Assembly: GCF_000333275.1 (NCBI RefSeq)
Contig: NZ_BACU01000416.1
Coordinates: forward strand, 1-64,000
Length of the DNA stretch: 64,000 nucleotides
Reading direction: 5' to 3'
Source of the DNA: Azospirillum sp. B4
GTDB taxonomy: Bacteria; Pseudomonadota; Alphaproteobacteria; Azospirillales; Azospirillaceae
Shown: one piece after another, positions 1-9,548 of the stretch
How positions within the stretch are numbered: position 1 is the stretch's first letter
Layout: every line of letters begins with the position of its first letter
The notes under the pieces: generated by a model
Told to the model about the DNA's origin: nothing
What the model saw: the letters and a program-made list of their open reading frames with translations, nothing else
Database searches by the model: none
Translations under genes and position numbers: made by a program

Positions 1-3000
1 CGCCAGGGCCGCGCGCGCGACCGCGGCCAAGCCGGAGACGGCCAGCATATGGCCGGCCGCGGGTTTCAGCGTATCCAGCGGCAGCCCGCGCGCACGCTCG
101 CCCAACACCTCGGCCAGCGCGGCCATTTCCGCGGCGTCGCCGGTACGGGTGCCGACGCCATGCGCATCGATCGCGGCGACGTCGTTCCCTTGGACGCCGG
201 CCATCGCCAGGGCGCGGCGCAGCGTCGCCGCCTGGGCCGCGGCGTCCGGGGCGCTCAGCCCCTCCGAGGTGCCCGCCTGGCTGACCGCGGAACCCTCGAT
301 CACCGCGTGAATGCGGTCGCCGTCCGCCCGGGCACGGGCCAGCGGCTTCAGCACGAGGACGACCGCCCCTTCACCCAGAACGATTCCGTCGCTGTCGGGC
401 GAGAACGGCCGTGGTTGGCCGGACGGCGACAGCAAGCCGGCGCGCGCCACCAGCATGGGGAATTGCGGCGTCGCCATGAGACTGACGCTGCCGACCAGCG
501 CCAGGCGGCACTCGCCCCGCTGCAGCGCCTCGACCGCGAGATGCAAGGCGGCGAGGCCGGAGGCGCAGGCGAGATCGACCGTCATCGCCGGCCCCTCGAA
601 CCCGAAGGTGTGCGACAGCCGCGCCACCATGCTCGACGGCAACTGCGCCGACAGCGACTGTGCCTCCATGTCCTTGCCGGCGATCGCCAGCTTCAACGTC
701 CAATCGCCGCCGCTGGCGCCCACGAACACGCCGGTGCCCCGCGCGGTTTCGGCATCGCGTTGCGGCCGGCCGGCGTCGGCCAGGGCCGCCCAGGCCTGCG
801 TCAGCAGCAGACGCTGTTGCGGGTCCATCAGCATCGCCTCGCGGGCTGACAGGCCGAACAACGCCGGGTCGAACTGGTCGGCATCGGTGACAAAGCCGAC
901 CTTTAGGGCACCCAGGCTTTCGGCACCCCAGAATTTCGTCTCTTCCGCGCTCCACCGCCCGGCGGGGAGGGGTCCGATACCGCTTTCGCCGGTGGCCAGC
1001 CGGTTCATGAAACCCGCCAGCGTATCGGCGCCGGGCAAGGTGCCGGCCATGCCGATGATCGCGATCCCCTCACCGCTGGGATTGGCGGCGGCCGGTGGTG
1101 CCGGCGCGACGGTCGTTTGAGGCGGGACGATGGGGGCCGGGGCCGGAGCGCCGGCGGGATCCGGCACGCGGACCGGCGCTTTGCCGCCGCGGGCGGCGAT
1201 GAGGTCGGTCAGCCGCGCCGGGGTGCCCCGCTCCATGATGGCGGCGGGGTCCAGCGGGACCGAGAAGATCTCGGCGATGTGATCGACCAGTTCCAGGCTG
1301 AGGATGGAGTCCATGCCGATGTCGGCGAAATGCGTGTCGGGCGCCAGGCTTTCGGGTGCCGCCTGAACCAGGTCGGCCACGATGGCGATGACGCGCGCCA
1401 TGAGGTCGTCCGGGTTGTCCGGGGCGGCGCCGGGTGGTGCGGAAATCGTCGGAACGGGACGGATGGAGGCGGCCAGAACCCCCTGCACCAGCCCGTCCCG
1501 GTCTTTAACGCCATCGAGTGAGATGATGTCGAACCGGTCCGCGAGGGCGGCCCGCCAACCCTCCGGCGACAGCAGCGGGCCGAAGCCGGCACGCGCGTCG
1601 CCCGCCAACCACCAGCCGGGCAGCAGGCCGAACGTCAGCGTCAGGTGATCCATCGGCCGCATCAACTCGTTCAGCACCAGTTGCCCCTGGGGGGCCAACC
1701 GCCGCGACAGCCGATCGAGCATGCCGCCGATATCGGCGGTCACATGCACGGCGTTGGCCGCAAGGATCAGGTCGAATTCGCCCAGCTCGGCGTACATGTC
1801 CGGGTCGCCGTCGAAATCGAAGCGTTCAGCCGCGAACCAGGGACGGTCGGCGCCGAAGCGCCGCCGGGCGCGTCGGATGAAGGCCGGCGACAGGTCGCTG
1901 AAAACGTAACGGATGCGGTCGCCATACGGTGCCAGCGCGTCCAGGACCGGTGCGGTCGTGGCGCCGGTGCCGGCACCCACCTCCAGGATACGCAGTGGCG
2001 CGGCGCCGGCGGCGGGTTGTGCGGCGAGACGCGCGGCGATCAGGTCGGCGACACGCCGCGCCGTCATCCGGTTGGCTTCATCGGCCAGTCGGTTGCCGGC
2101 GTAGAAGCCGGCGACCAGATCCATGTCGCCCTCGGGGAACATGACCTGGGTTCCCATCACGGTGCCGCGCAGCACGTCGGCAATGCGCGGCACCGCCGTA
2201 TCGATCAGCCGGACCACGCCGCCGAGCCAGGGTTGATGGGCCAGTATGTCGGCGGCGATCGGCTCCGGATTCGGGGCCGCTTCGGGGGCCACGTCCCACC
2301 CGTGGCGGCGCAGGATGGCACCCGCCGCCTGGTACAACCGCTCCTGGCCGGCCGCGATGCCGGCCGCCTCCGGCGCGTCGAGCAGCCGCAGCCAGCCGGC
2401 TTCGGTAAAGGCGGCGTGCAACCGCGCCGCGGCCAGCAGGTCCAGCGCATCAAGCCCGGCGATGCCGCCGGCTGGATCGGGCGTTCCGCGCGGTGCCGCC
2501 GTCAGGGCGGTGATCCGCGCGGCATCGAGCCGGGCGGCGATAATGACGGGATAAGGGCTTGCCAGGAAGGCTTCAAAGCTGGCGAGGGCCTCATCCGTCG
2601 CCATGTCCAACAGACCGATCCGGGCCACCCGCCGGCGATGCCGATCGTTGGCGACCCGACCGACCTCGCCCCAATAGCCCCAGCCCAGCACGCGCACGTC
2701 GGCGCCCCCGCCAGCCAGCCCCTCAGCCAGTCCCTCGGCCAGCGCCATCTGGTACGCCGAGCCCGCGGTATAATTCGCCTGGCCGGCATTGCCGGTGATG
2801 CCGAGAATGGAGCCGAACACGACCAGGCGCGGCAACGATCCCGCCGCCCGCCGGGCGGCGAAGACCGCATGGGTGTTGGTCAAGCCATAGGCCTTGGGCC
2901 GCCACGCGTCGGTGAATTGGGTCCCCGTCATCGCGCCGGCGGCGGCATCGGCCAACACCATTTCCGCATGGACCACGGTGCCGATGGGCCCCAACACCTC

Positions 3001-6000
3001 TTCCGCCCGATCAATCGCCGCGGCCAGGGCGGCAGGATCGGTCACGTCGGCGGACAGGTGGAGCGGAGTGGTGTCCGTGGGCGTAGTGCCGGGGGCGGCC
3101 TCCACCACGGGGCGCCGCCCCAGCAATGCCACCGGCGCACCGTGGACGGTGGCGACATGCCGCGCCAGGACGGTGCCGATACCCCCCCTTCCGCCAATGA
3201 TCAGCCAGGCGCCGTTCCGGGATTCCGTCGCGGCCTCTTCGACCGTCACCGGTTCCAGGCGGCGGACATGGATTCCGTCCGCCCGGATCGAGGCTTCGCC
3301 CAGCGGCGTCCCGATCGCGGCCCCCAACCGGGGGGCCACGGCGGCGAGGACGCCACCATCGGGGGGGAAGGCCACGGCCGACACGGTCAGCGATGGCGTT
3401 TCCATCGCCACGGATTTCAGCATGGCCGCCGCTGCGGCGAGGGCGGGGGAGAAGCGCGGCGCCGATCCGCCGGTGTCGGCGCCGACCAGGACGATGCTGA
3501 GGGGGTCGCCGCGGCGGGCCCAATCCTTGGCGAGCGTGAACAGGGGCAGCAGGCACTTAGTCTCGAAGGTTTCGGTCGCCTGCCTGTCGGGCATGGCGGC
3601 GGGATGATCCAGCGGCCAGGTAACGACCACGCAGCGACAATCCGCCGGCAGCGACGCGCCTTCCCGTAAGGCCGTGGCATCCGGCAGCAACCGGGCCAGC
3701 GCGCCCGCGTGTTCCGAATGGCCGGTGAGAAGGGCCAAGGGTGCCGGCAGCGGCGCAGGCGCGCCTTGAGCGCCCCCCCATGTGGGGCGATGGGTCGGCA
3801 CGCCGGGACCCTTGAGGGAAGGCGGCCCGGCTGGTGCAATGGCCGGCGCAACGGTTGGTGCGGCTTGATGCCGCCGCCAATCCAACGCTATCCAGTGCGG
3901 GCGGCGATCGAAGGGATAGAGCGGCAGCGGGACCGGCGCCTGCCGCCGTTCCAGCAGCTGCCAGCGCGTGTCGCCCCCTTCCTGCCAATGCTGGCACAGG
4001 ATCTGGCAGAGGCCGGCGAAGAACCCTTGGCCCAACGGCAGCGGCAGGTGGCGGCCTTCGGCGGCGACACCGACCCGGCCGATGTCCAGCGTCAGATCGG
4101 CCGCCATCGGCGCCGGCTTGCGGGGCCGCCCGGGATAGCCGCGCAGCCATGCCTCCGGATCGGCGATGGTTTCCAGCGCGCTGGCACCCGCCGTGAGCTG
4201 CGGCAACTCCTTCTCCGCCCACCCTGTGGGCAGGACCGACAGATCGATCCCGGCGGCCAGGCTGTCGAAGGCCGGCGCCTCGGCGGCCAAGGCCGCGGCG
4301 GCCAGCGGCGACAGCGCGCCTTGGGCGACGAGATGCGCCAGTTCATCGGCCAGCGGCGGCAGCACCGGACCTGTTTCCGGGATGGCCCAGCGGGCGCAGG
4401 TGCGCCGCCGCGTCACCGCGACGGCCAGGATCAGCAGCCGTTGCGCCAGCGGGTCGGCGGGCGGCGCCGTGAGCAGCGCTTCCACCGGTGGCAAGCCGTG
4501 CGATGCGAAAGCCGGTGTCCAGTCAGCCAGGAAATTGCGCGATGTCTGGTTGGTGGCGGCCAGGCTGGCGCCATAAGCGGCGAAGGCGCCGGCCATGGGC
4601 AATGCCGCGTTCCACCCTTCGCGCAGCAGGGCGAGATATCCTGGCCCGACGGTGTTGGGGGCCAGGATCCGATCGGTGCCGCGATCGTAAACGGCCAGGC
4701 GCGGCCGGCGCAGCACCAAGGAGGTGGGCTGGGCCTCGCCCGTCGCGGCGACCGCGTCGGCCAGCGTCACCACCCCGGCCAGGGCCAGAGTGACCCAGAA
4801 GCCGGCCCCCTCGCCATAAAGCAGATCGGGGGTGACGCCGGCGCGCATCAGGATCGAGCCAATGGCGTAGAGCCTGGCCAACGTCACCAGCCGTGGCGAT
4901 CGGCGGGCGCCCTGCGCCCGTGCCAGGGCTTCGGCCTCGTCATAGGCGTCGGCGGCGGCCGGCAGGTCGCGCTGCATGGGCAGCCAGGTGCCGTCATAGA
5001 CCTCCTGGATGCCGCCGAACCGCATGACAACACGGGGCCGCCGCGCCGGAGCGGCGGTCGATGACGGCGTTTCCGACAGCAGGTGGTCCACGTCACGCCA
5101 GTCCCCCACCATGCCGGCGATTCGACAGGGCAGCGTCTCGCGCCGCAGCAAGGTCTGGCAGAAGGCGGTGAGCGGCATACCCTCCTCGGCCGCCCGGGCG
5201 GCTGCGGTCCGCATCGCGCCCCGCAAGCTGTCCAGGCTCGCGGGGGTGGCTGCCGACAACACCAGCGGCTGCGGCGCCGTGGGCGAGGGCATCGCCGGCC
5301 GCCGACGCGCCGGCGGCGTATCGGGGGCACCTTGCAATACGACATGGGCGTTGGCGCCGCCGAAGCCGAAGGAACTGACGCCGGCGCGCAGGACGTCGCC
5401 CGTCCAGTCCGTCGTTTCCGTCACGGGGCGCAGCGGACCGGTGGTGAAGTTGATCAGCGGGTTGACCGTCGCCAGGTTCCGGTTGGGAAGCAGTCGGCGC
5501 CGCTCGAGCATCAGCACCACCTTGATGACGCCGGCCAGGCCGGCGGCCGCCTCGAGATGGCCGATGTTGGGCTTGATCGCGCCGATGCGGCACGGCTCGG
5601 CACGCGGACCGGCCAGCACGTCCGACAGGGCGGCCACCTCGATCGGGTCGCCAAGGGGGGTGCCGGTGCCGTGGGCTTCGACATAGGAGATGGCGTCGGG
5701 CGTGACGCCGGCCTGGCTCAACGCGCTCTCGATGACGCTGCGCTGAGCCGCGACGCTGGGCTGGGTGATGCCCTGGGACGGGCCGACATGATTGACGGCG
5801 CTGCCCGGCACCAGCGCCCTGATCCGGGCGCCCAGCGACGCCACGTCGCGCTGGCGGGCCAGAAGCAGGACGGCGGCGCCTTCGCCCTGGACATAGCCTT
5901 TGGCGGCGGCGTCGAACGTCCGGCATTCACCCTCGGCGCTGAGCATGCGGGCATTGGAGAAGGAGATCGAACGCCAAGGGTTGATCAGCGCGTTGGCCGC

Positions 6001-6594
6001 CGCCACCACCGCAAGCTCGCATTCGCCAGTCAGCAGCGCCCGGCGCGCCTGATGCAGCGCCACCAGTGAGGAAGCGCAGGCGGCGTCAATCGTGAAACTC
6101 GGTCCGGTCCAGCGGAAAAAATGGCTGATACGGTTCGCCAGGATGGCGCCGTAGGTGCCCAGGGCCGAGTATCCGTCGGTTTCCCCCTCGGGTTGGTTGG
6201 CGTTTTCCAGATAGTCGGTGGCCATCACGCCGGTGAAGACGCCAACCTCCCGGCCAGCGAGGGACGAGGGGCGGATGCCGGCGTCCTCCAGGCAATGCCA
6301 GGTTTCCTCCAGCAGCATCCGTTGCTGCGGGTCCATCGCGCGGGCTTCCCGGGGGGAGATGCCAAAGAAACGCTCATCAAATTTGTCGATCGCGTCAAGG
6401 AACCCGCCCCGCCGCATGACCGTGCGGCCGGGCGTGCCCGGCACCGGGTGGTGGAAGTCGTCAACCGCCCACCGCTCCGCGGGTATCGGGCGTATGGCCG
6501 AGCCGCCGGAAGAAAGCAGGTCCCAGAGGGCTTCTTCGGTGGCGGCGCCCGGCAGCCGAAAGGCCATGCCGATGATGGCGACGGTATCGGCCAT
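1..6594 (-). CDS. Trans-AT polyketide synthase PKS-A, 3' end beyond the left edge
   Basis: The frame is open from the ATG at 6594 to base 1 (2198 codons), so the C-terminus is missing. Approximate domain order: KS 1-420 (Cys ~174 in DAACASSL, HGTGT ~308, NIGH ~345); AT-like region 520-720 with no catalytic Ser; linker ending in LPLYPFDRRPHW ~896; KR 905-1370 (GGRGGIG ~1131, Tyr in GQANYTAG ~1275, LAD motif suggesting B-type); C-methyltransferase 1420-1690 (LEVGAGTGATT ~1536); ACP 1720-1790 (Ser ~1761 in GMDSI); second KS from ~1840 (Cys in DLACASGL ~2008, variant HGVGT, His in PAAGH kept). The protein opens directly with the KS (MADTVAIIGMAFRLPGA) and has no obvious N-terminal docking helix. 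It is transcribed away from the trans-ER/P450 unit. Its place in the assembly order is unclear, because the only TE seen is on PKS-B. PKS identity is certain; module order relative to the other proteins is not. Confidence 0.95.
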   Translation of the reverse strand, partial: MADTVAIIGMAFRLPGAATEEALWDLLSSGGSAIRPIPAERWAVDDFHHPVPGTPGRTVMRRGGFLDAIDKFDERFFGISPREARAMDPQQRMLLEETWHCLEDAGIRPSSLAGREVGVFTGVMATDYLENANQPEGETDGYSALGTYGAILANRISHFFRWTGPSFTIDAACASSLVALHQARRALLTGECELAVVAAANALINPWRSISFSNARMLSAEGECRTFDAAAKGYVQGEGAAVLLLARQRDVASLGARIRALVPGSAVNHVGPSQGITQPSVAAQRSVIESALSQAGVTPDAISYVEAHGTGTPLGDPIEVAALSDVLAGPRAEPCRIGAIKPNIGHLEAAAGLAGVIKVVLMLERRRLLPNRNLATVNPLINFTTGPLRPVTETTDWTGDVLRAGVSSFGFGGANAHVVLQGAPDTPPARRRPAMPSPTAPQPLVLSAATPASLDSLRGAMRTAAARAAEEGMPLTAFCQTLLRRETLPCRIAGMVGDWRDVDHLLSETPSSTAAPARRPRVVMRFGGIQEVYDGTWLPMQRDLPAAADAYDEAEALARAQGARRSPRLVTLARLYAIGSILMRAGVTPDLLYGEGAGFWVTLALAGVVTLADAVAATGEAQPTSLVLRRPRLAVYDRGTDRILAPNTVGPGYLALLREGWNAALPMAGAFAAYGASLAATNQTSRNFLADWTPAFASHGLPPVEALLTAPPADPLAQRLLILAVAVTRRRTCARWAIPETGPVLPPLADELAHLVAQGALSPLAAAALAAEAPAFDSLAAGIDLSVLPTGWAEKELPQLTAGASALETIADPEAWLRGYPGRPRKPAPMAADLTLDIGRVGVAAEGRHLPLPLGQGFFAGLCQILCQHWQEGGDTRWQLLERRQAPVPLPLYPFDRRPHWIALDWRRHQAAPTVAPAIAPAGPPSLKGPGVPTHRPTWGGAQGAPAPLPAPLALLTGHSEHAGALARLLPDATALREGASLPADCRCVVVTWPLDHPAAMPDRQATETFETKCLLPLFTLAKDWARRGDPLSIVLVGADTGGSAPRFSPALAAAAAMLKSVAMETPSLTVSAVAFPPDGGVLAAVAPRLGAAIGTPLGEASIRADGIHVRRLEPVTVEEAATESRNGAWLIIGGRGGIGTVLARHVATVHGAPVALLGRRPVVEAAPGTTPTDTTPLHLSADVTDPAALAAAIDRAEEVLGPIGTVVHAEMVLADAAAGAMTGTQFTDAWRPKAYGLTNTHAVFAARRAAGSLPRLVVFGSILGITGNAGQANYTAGSAYQMALAEGLAEGLAGGGADVRVLGWGYWGEVGRVANDRHRRRVARIGLLDMATDEALASFEAFLASPYPVIIAARLDAARITALTAAPRGTPDPAGGIAGLDALDLLAAARLHAAFTEAGWLRLLDAPEAAGIAAGQERLYQAAGAILRRHGWDVAPEAAPNPEPIAADILAHQPWLGGVVRLIDTAVPRIADVLRGTVMGTQVMFPEGDMDLVAGFYAGNRLADEANRMTARRVADLIAARLAAQPAAGAAPLRILEVGAGTGATTAPVLDALAPYGDRIRYVFSDLSPAFIRRARRRFGADRPWFAAERFDFDGDPDMYAELGEFDLILAANAVHVTADIGGMLDRLSRRLAPQGQLVLNELMRPMDHLTLTFGLLPGWWLAGDARAGFGPLLSPEGWRAALADRFDIISLDGVKDRDGLVQGVLAASIRPVPTISAPPGAAPDNPDDLMARVIAIVADLVQAAPESLAPDTHFADIGMDSILSLELVDHIAEIFSVPLDPAAIMERGTPARLTDLIAARGGKAPVRVPDPAGAPAPAPIVPPQTTVAPAPPAAANPSGEGIAIIGMAGTLPGADTLAGFMNRLATGESGIGPLPAGRWSAEETKFWGAESLGALKVGFVTDADQFDPALFGLSAREAMLMDPQQRLLLTQAWAALADAGRPQRDAETARGTGVFVGASGGDWTLKLAIAGKDMEAQSLSAQLPSSMVARLSHTFGFEGPAMTVDLACASGLAALHLAVEALQRGECRLALVGSVSLMATPQFPMLVARAGLLSPSGQPRPFSPDSDGIVLGEGAVVLVLKPLARARADGDRIHAVIEGSAVSQAGTSEGLSAPDAAAQAATLRRALAMAGVQGNDVAAIDAHGVGTRTGDAAEMAALAEVLGERARGLPLDTLKPAAGHMLAVSGLAAVARAALA
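4440..5035 (-). other. Degenerate acyltransferase-like domain inside PKS-A
   Basis: Residues ~520-720 of PKS-A follow the plan of a cis-AT: an N-terminal strand (VVMRFGGIQ), then TPDLLYGEGAGFWVTLALAG at ~590, which lines up with the AT nucleophile elbow (PDxVxGHSxGExxAxxxAG). The GHSxG core reads GEGAG, so the nucleophilic Ser and the preceding His are both gone. It sits between KS and KR exactly where a cis-AT would lie. Trans-AT systems are known to keep AT remnants (so-called AT-docking regions). A remnant or docking role is inferred; acyl transfer by this domain is not expected. Confidence 0.75.
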
Positions 6595-6771
6595 GTTGCA
6601 TTCTACTTCCGCGAGACATAGAACCATGCAAAACTAGCGGACGTGGGGCCTTGCGGCAATCGAAACGTGTGGCTTCGCAACCACGGACCCGGCTGTGGGT
6701 TTTGGACGTTTTTTGCCACAACCGAGGGCTAGGGGAATGGCCGCGCTGCGAAACGGTCGGATGGAACGGCG
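6595..6771. promoter_or_regulatory. Divergent intergenic region with a candidate minus-strand promoter
   Basis: These 177 nt separate the start of PKS-A from the start of the trans-ER gene and are the only gap of note in the window. On the minus strand a sigma70-like pair can be read: -35 TTGCCG (plus-strand 6654-6659), a 17-nt spacer, and -10 TAGTTT (6631-6636), placing a start site near 6624. The match is moderate (4/6 and 3/6). On the plus strand TTGGAC occurs at 6702-6707 but I find no convincing -10 behind it. A short inverted repeat GTGG-N8-CCAC lies at about 6669-6684. No riboswitch or terminator is evident. Confidence 0.35.
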
Positions 6772-8235
6772 ATGATGGCTGTCGGCCCGGCCTTGACCAA
6801 CGCCAGTCCGCACATCGGGGCGCGGCAGGCCACCACGCCTATGTCGATCAGGCCGGAAGCGCTGGGCGCGCCCTCGTTCCTGCGCGCTCATAACGTCGCG
6901 CTGGCCTATGTGGTGGGCGGCATGGTCAAGGGCATAGCCTCCCGCGCGATGGTGGAACGCCTGGCCCGCGCGCGGTTGCTGGGATTTTTCGGCACCGGCG
7001 GCATGGCGGCGGCGCAAATCGCGGATGAGGTCGCCACCTTGGCCCGGACGCTCGGCCAGGATGCGCCCTGGGGTGTTAATTTCCTGCACAATTTCGTCAT
7101 GCCCGAGGCGGAAGAGCAGGTGGTGGATATCCTGCTGCGCCACGGTGTCCGGTGTATCGAGGCATCCGCCTTCATCGTGCCCACGCCCGCACTGGTGCGC
7201 TATCGCCTCACCGGGCTGGCGATGGGGGCCGACGGCCACCCGGTCGCCCGTCACCGCATCATGGCCAAGGTTTCCCGTCCGGAAGTCGCGCGCCGCTTTC
7301 TGGCGGCGGCTGACCCGGAAATCATCCGGATGCTCGTCGCCCGTGGCCACGTGACCGAAGCGCAGGCGGCCCTCGCCGCCCGGATATCGCTGGCGGACGA
7401 TCTCTGCATCGAGGCCGACTCCGGTGGTCACACGGACAGGCAGGTGGCACTGGCCCTGGTGCCAAGCATGCTGAGGCTGCGCGCCGAGGTTGCCGGTGAT
7501 TTCCCACCGGCGGGCCGGGTGCGTGTCGGTGCCGCCGGCGGCATCGGCGCGCCGGAGGCCGCGGCGGCGGCCTTCGTGCTTGGGGCCGATTTCGTGCTCA
7601 CGGGGTCGCTCAACCAATGCACGGTTGAGGCCGCGACCAGCGATCTGGTCAAGGACATGCTGGCCGCGGCCGCCCCGCAGGATTTCGACACCGCCCCGGC
7701 CGGGGACATGTTTGAGATCGGCGCCCGCGTTCAGGTGCTGAAGCGCGGCACGCTGTTCGCCGCGCGTGCCAATCGGCTGCACGAACTCTATCGGTCGCAC
7801 GCATCGATCGAGGATATCCCGGCCCCCGTGCTGCGTGAAATCGAGGAGCGCTACTTCGGCCGCAGTGTCGCCGCGGTTTGGGATGAGACGGCCCGCCATT
7901 ATGCGGCCTCCGCCCCGGGCGCCCTGGCCGAGGCGGAGGCCAATCCGCATAAGAAACTGGCCATGATCTTCCGCTGGTATTTCATCCACAGCGCGCGGCT
8001 GGCCCTGGCGGGGGAGGTCGGCGCGCGCAGCAATTTCCAGATTCATGCCGGCCCGGCCATGGCGGCATGCAACGCTTGGCTGGCCGGCACGCCTCTGGCC
8101 GACTGGCGCCGTCGTCATGTTGACGACCTGGGCATTCGCCTGATGTCGGAAGCGGCCGACCACCTGACCCGCCAGCTTGTCCGCTGGACCGCCGGACCAC
8201 CCCCCTCCATTTTCCCAACAGAGAGCAACCGATGA
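6772..8235 (+). CDS. PfaD-type trans-acting enoylreductase
   Basis: FMN-dependent enoylreductase of the PfaD/nitropropane-dioxygenase-like family (487 aa), which in trans-AT PKS pathways reduces carrier-bound enoyl intermediates in trans using NAD(P)H. Recognisable blocks are AYVVGGMVKGIASRAMVERL near residue 46, GFFGTGGMAAAQI, GVNFLHNF, IEADSGGHTDRQ, and the FMN-phosphate-binding AAGGIGAPEA followed by GADFVLTGSLNQCTVEA. Length is usual for the family. The start is uncertain: ATG at 6772, 6775 and 6841 are in frame, and 6772 is kept because GGAACGG lies just upstream. It is the first gene of a plus-strand trio and overlaps the next gene by ATGA. It likely serves modules with DH and KR but no ER. 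Fused AT-ER versions exist elsewhere; this one has no AT part. Confidence 0.93.
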   Translation: MMAVGPALTNASPHIGARQATTPMSIRPEALGAPSFLRAHNVALAYVVGGMVKGIASRAMVERLARARLLGFFGTGGMAAAQIADEVATLARTLGQDAPWGVNFLHNFVMPEAEEQVVDILLRHGVRCIEASAFIVPTPALVRYRLTGLAMGADGHPVARHRIMAKVSRPEVARRFLAAADPEIIRMLVARGHVTEAQAALAARISLADDLCIEADSGGHTDRQVALALVPSMLRLRAEVAGDFPPAGRVRVGAAGGIGAPEAAAAAFVLGADFVLTGSLNQCTVEAATSDLVKDMLAAAAPQDFDTAPAGDMFEIGARVQVLKRGTLFAARANRLHELYRSHASIEDIPAPVLREIEERYFGRSVAAVWDETARHYAASAPGALAEAEANPHKKLAMIFRWYFIHSARLALAGEVGARSNFQIHAGPAMAACNAWLAGTPLADWRRRHVDDLGIRLMSEAADHLTRQLVRWTAGPPPSIFPTESNR

Positions 8236-9548
8236 GCCTGCCACCGGGTCCGAACTCCGCCTTTGCCTCTCGCCTGAAATACGTGCGCAACCCTTACGCG
8301 CTGTTCGATGCCTGCCGCCGGAAATATGGCGATCCCTTCACCGTGACGACCTCGATGAAAACGGTGATAACCGGCGATCCCGCCGCGGTAAGACAGATTT
8401 TCACCGCGCCAACCGAGCATTTCAAGGCATTGCAGAACAAGGCGCAAACCCGGATTTTGGGGGACTCCTTCACCTCATTGTCCGGGCCGCCGCATCGGGC
8501 GCAACGCGAGATCGTGACGCCGGGTCTGCGGGCCGAGGGGCTGCGCGGCCTTGCGCCGATGATGGTCGACGCGACGGTCGCCCGCATCGAAGGTTGGCGG
8601 CCGGGCGATGAACTCGACATGGTCGAAGAAGGTGTCGCCATGGCGCTCGAGATCATCGTGCGCACGATATTCAGCGTCGAGGATGCCGAGGGCATCGCGG
8701 CGCGGCGGGTGGCCATCCGCGAATTCGGCGACAGGATCAGCAACAAGTCGTTCCTGATACTGTCGATCTTGGGCATCCTGAACGACGCGCTGCCGCCCAT
8801 GGCCCATTTCTCGGCCGCGAAGGAAAATCTGAGGGGGCTGCTGTTCGACACCATTCGGCAGATCCGGGCCAAGCCGGAAGGACGGCGCGGCCTACTGGCC
8901 CGCATCGTCGGCACGCGGGCGGAGGATGGCCAGCCGGCGATGGCGGATTCGGTGATCGTCGACAACATGATAACGATGCTGATCGCGGGGCATGAGACCT
9001 CTGCCCTCAGCATCGGCTGGTCGATGTACTGGGCGCTGTCCAATCCGGAAATTTACGAAAAGCTGATGGCGGAACTGGCGGACGTCGATGTGGAGGGGGA
9101 CCCCCACGCGACACAGACGCTGCCCTATCTCAACGCCTTCGTACGCGAGACCCTGCGCTTCTGGCCGCCGGTGCCGGATGTCATCCGGGTGATCGGCGAG
9201 GAGCCGCTGGAGGTGGCCGGTTATCGCCTGACAGAGAACATGCAGGTCGCCGCCTGCGTTTTCCTGACGCATTTCAATCCGGAAATTTATCCGGACCCCT
9301 ATGTTTTCCGGCCGGAGCGGCACCTGGAACGGCGCTATTCCGCCTATGAATACTATCCGTTCGGCGGCGGCGAGCGCATTTGTGTCGGCAACACCTTCGC
9401 GCCCATGGAAATCAAGATCGTCCTGGCGGTGTTGCTGAAGCGGTGCCGATTCACCCTGCTCAATACCAGGATGCCGGAGGTCACCCGCACCCGCTTCCTG
9501 ATGGGACCGAAGCAGCCCATCCTATGCCGCTATGAGGGGGCGCTATGA
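8232..9548 (+). CDS. Cytochrome P450 (first of pair)
   Basis: Class I type soluble bacterial P450 of 438 aa, with no signal peptide or N-terminal membrane anchor. Diagnostic motifs are the I-helix oxygen-binding AGHETSA (~residue 253), the K-helix ETLR (ExxR), a PERHLE segment, and the heme loop FGGGERICVG with the cysteine ligand. It presumably hydroxylates, epoxidises or otherwise oxidises the finished polyketide or a late intermediate. Its ATG overlaps the stop of the trans-ER gene (ATGA), and its own stop overlaps the start of the second P450 in the same way, so the three are translationally coupled. No ferredoxin or ferredoxin reductase gene is present in the window, so redox partners must be supplied elsewhere. 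Substrate unknown. Confidence 0.95.
   Translation: MSLPPGPNSAFASRLKYVRNPYALFDACRRKYGDPFTVTTSMKTVITGDPAAVRQIFTAPTEHFKALQNKAQTRILGDSFTSLSGPPHRAQREIVTPGLRAEGLRGLAPMMVDATVARIEGWRPGDELDMVEEGVAMALEIIVRTIFSVEDAEGIAARRVAIREFGDRISNKSFLILSILGILNDALPPMAHFSAAKENLRGLLFDTIRQIRAKPEGRRGLLARIVGTRAEDGQPAMADSVIVDNMITMLIAGHETSALSIGWSMYWALSNPEIYEKLMAELADVDVEGDPHATQTLPYLNAFVRETLRFWPPVPDVIRVIGEEPLEVAGYRLTENMQVAACVFLTHFNPEIYPDPYVFRPERHLERRYSAYEYYPFGGGERICVGNTFAPMEIKIVLAVLLKRCRFTLLNTRMPEVTRTRFLMGPKQPILCRYEGAL

Noticed and set aside
1645-3669. Long plus-strand open frame (674 codons) and several others of 300-900 codons on the plus strand within the PKS genes
   Set aside because: They are antisense to unmistakable KR/MT coding, are rich in Arg/Gly/His/Gln with no recognisable domain, and reflect lack of stops in GC-rich DNA.
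4440-5035. A functional cis-acyltransferase in PKS-A
   Set aside because: The GHSxG motif is GEGAG, so no nucleophilic serine is present.
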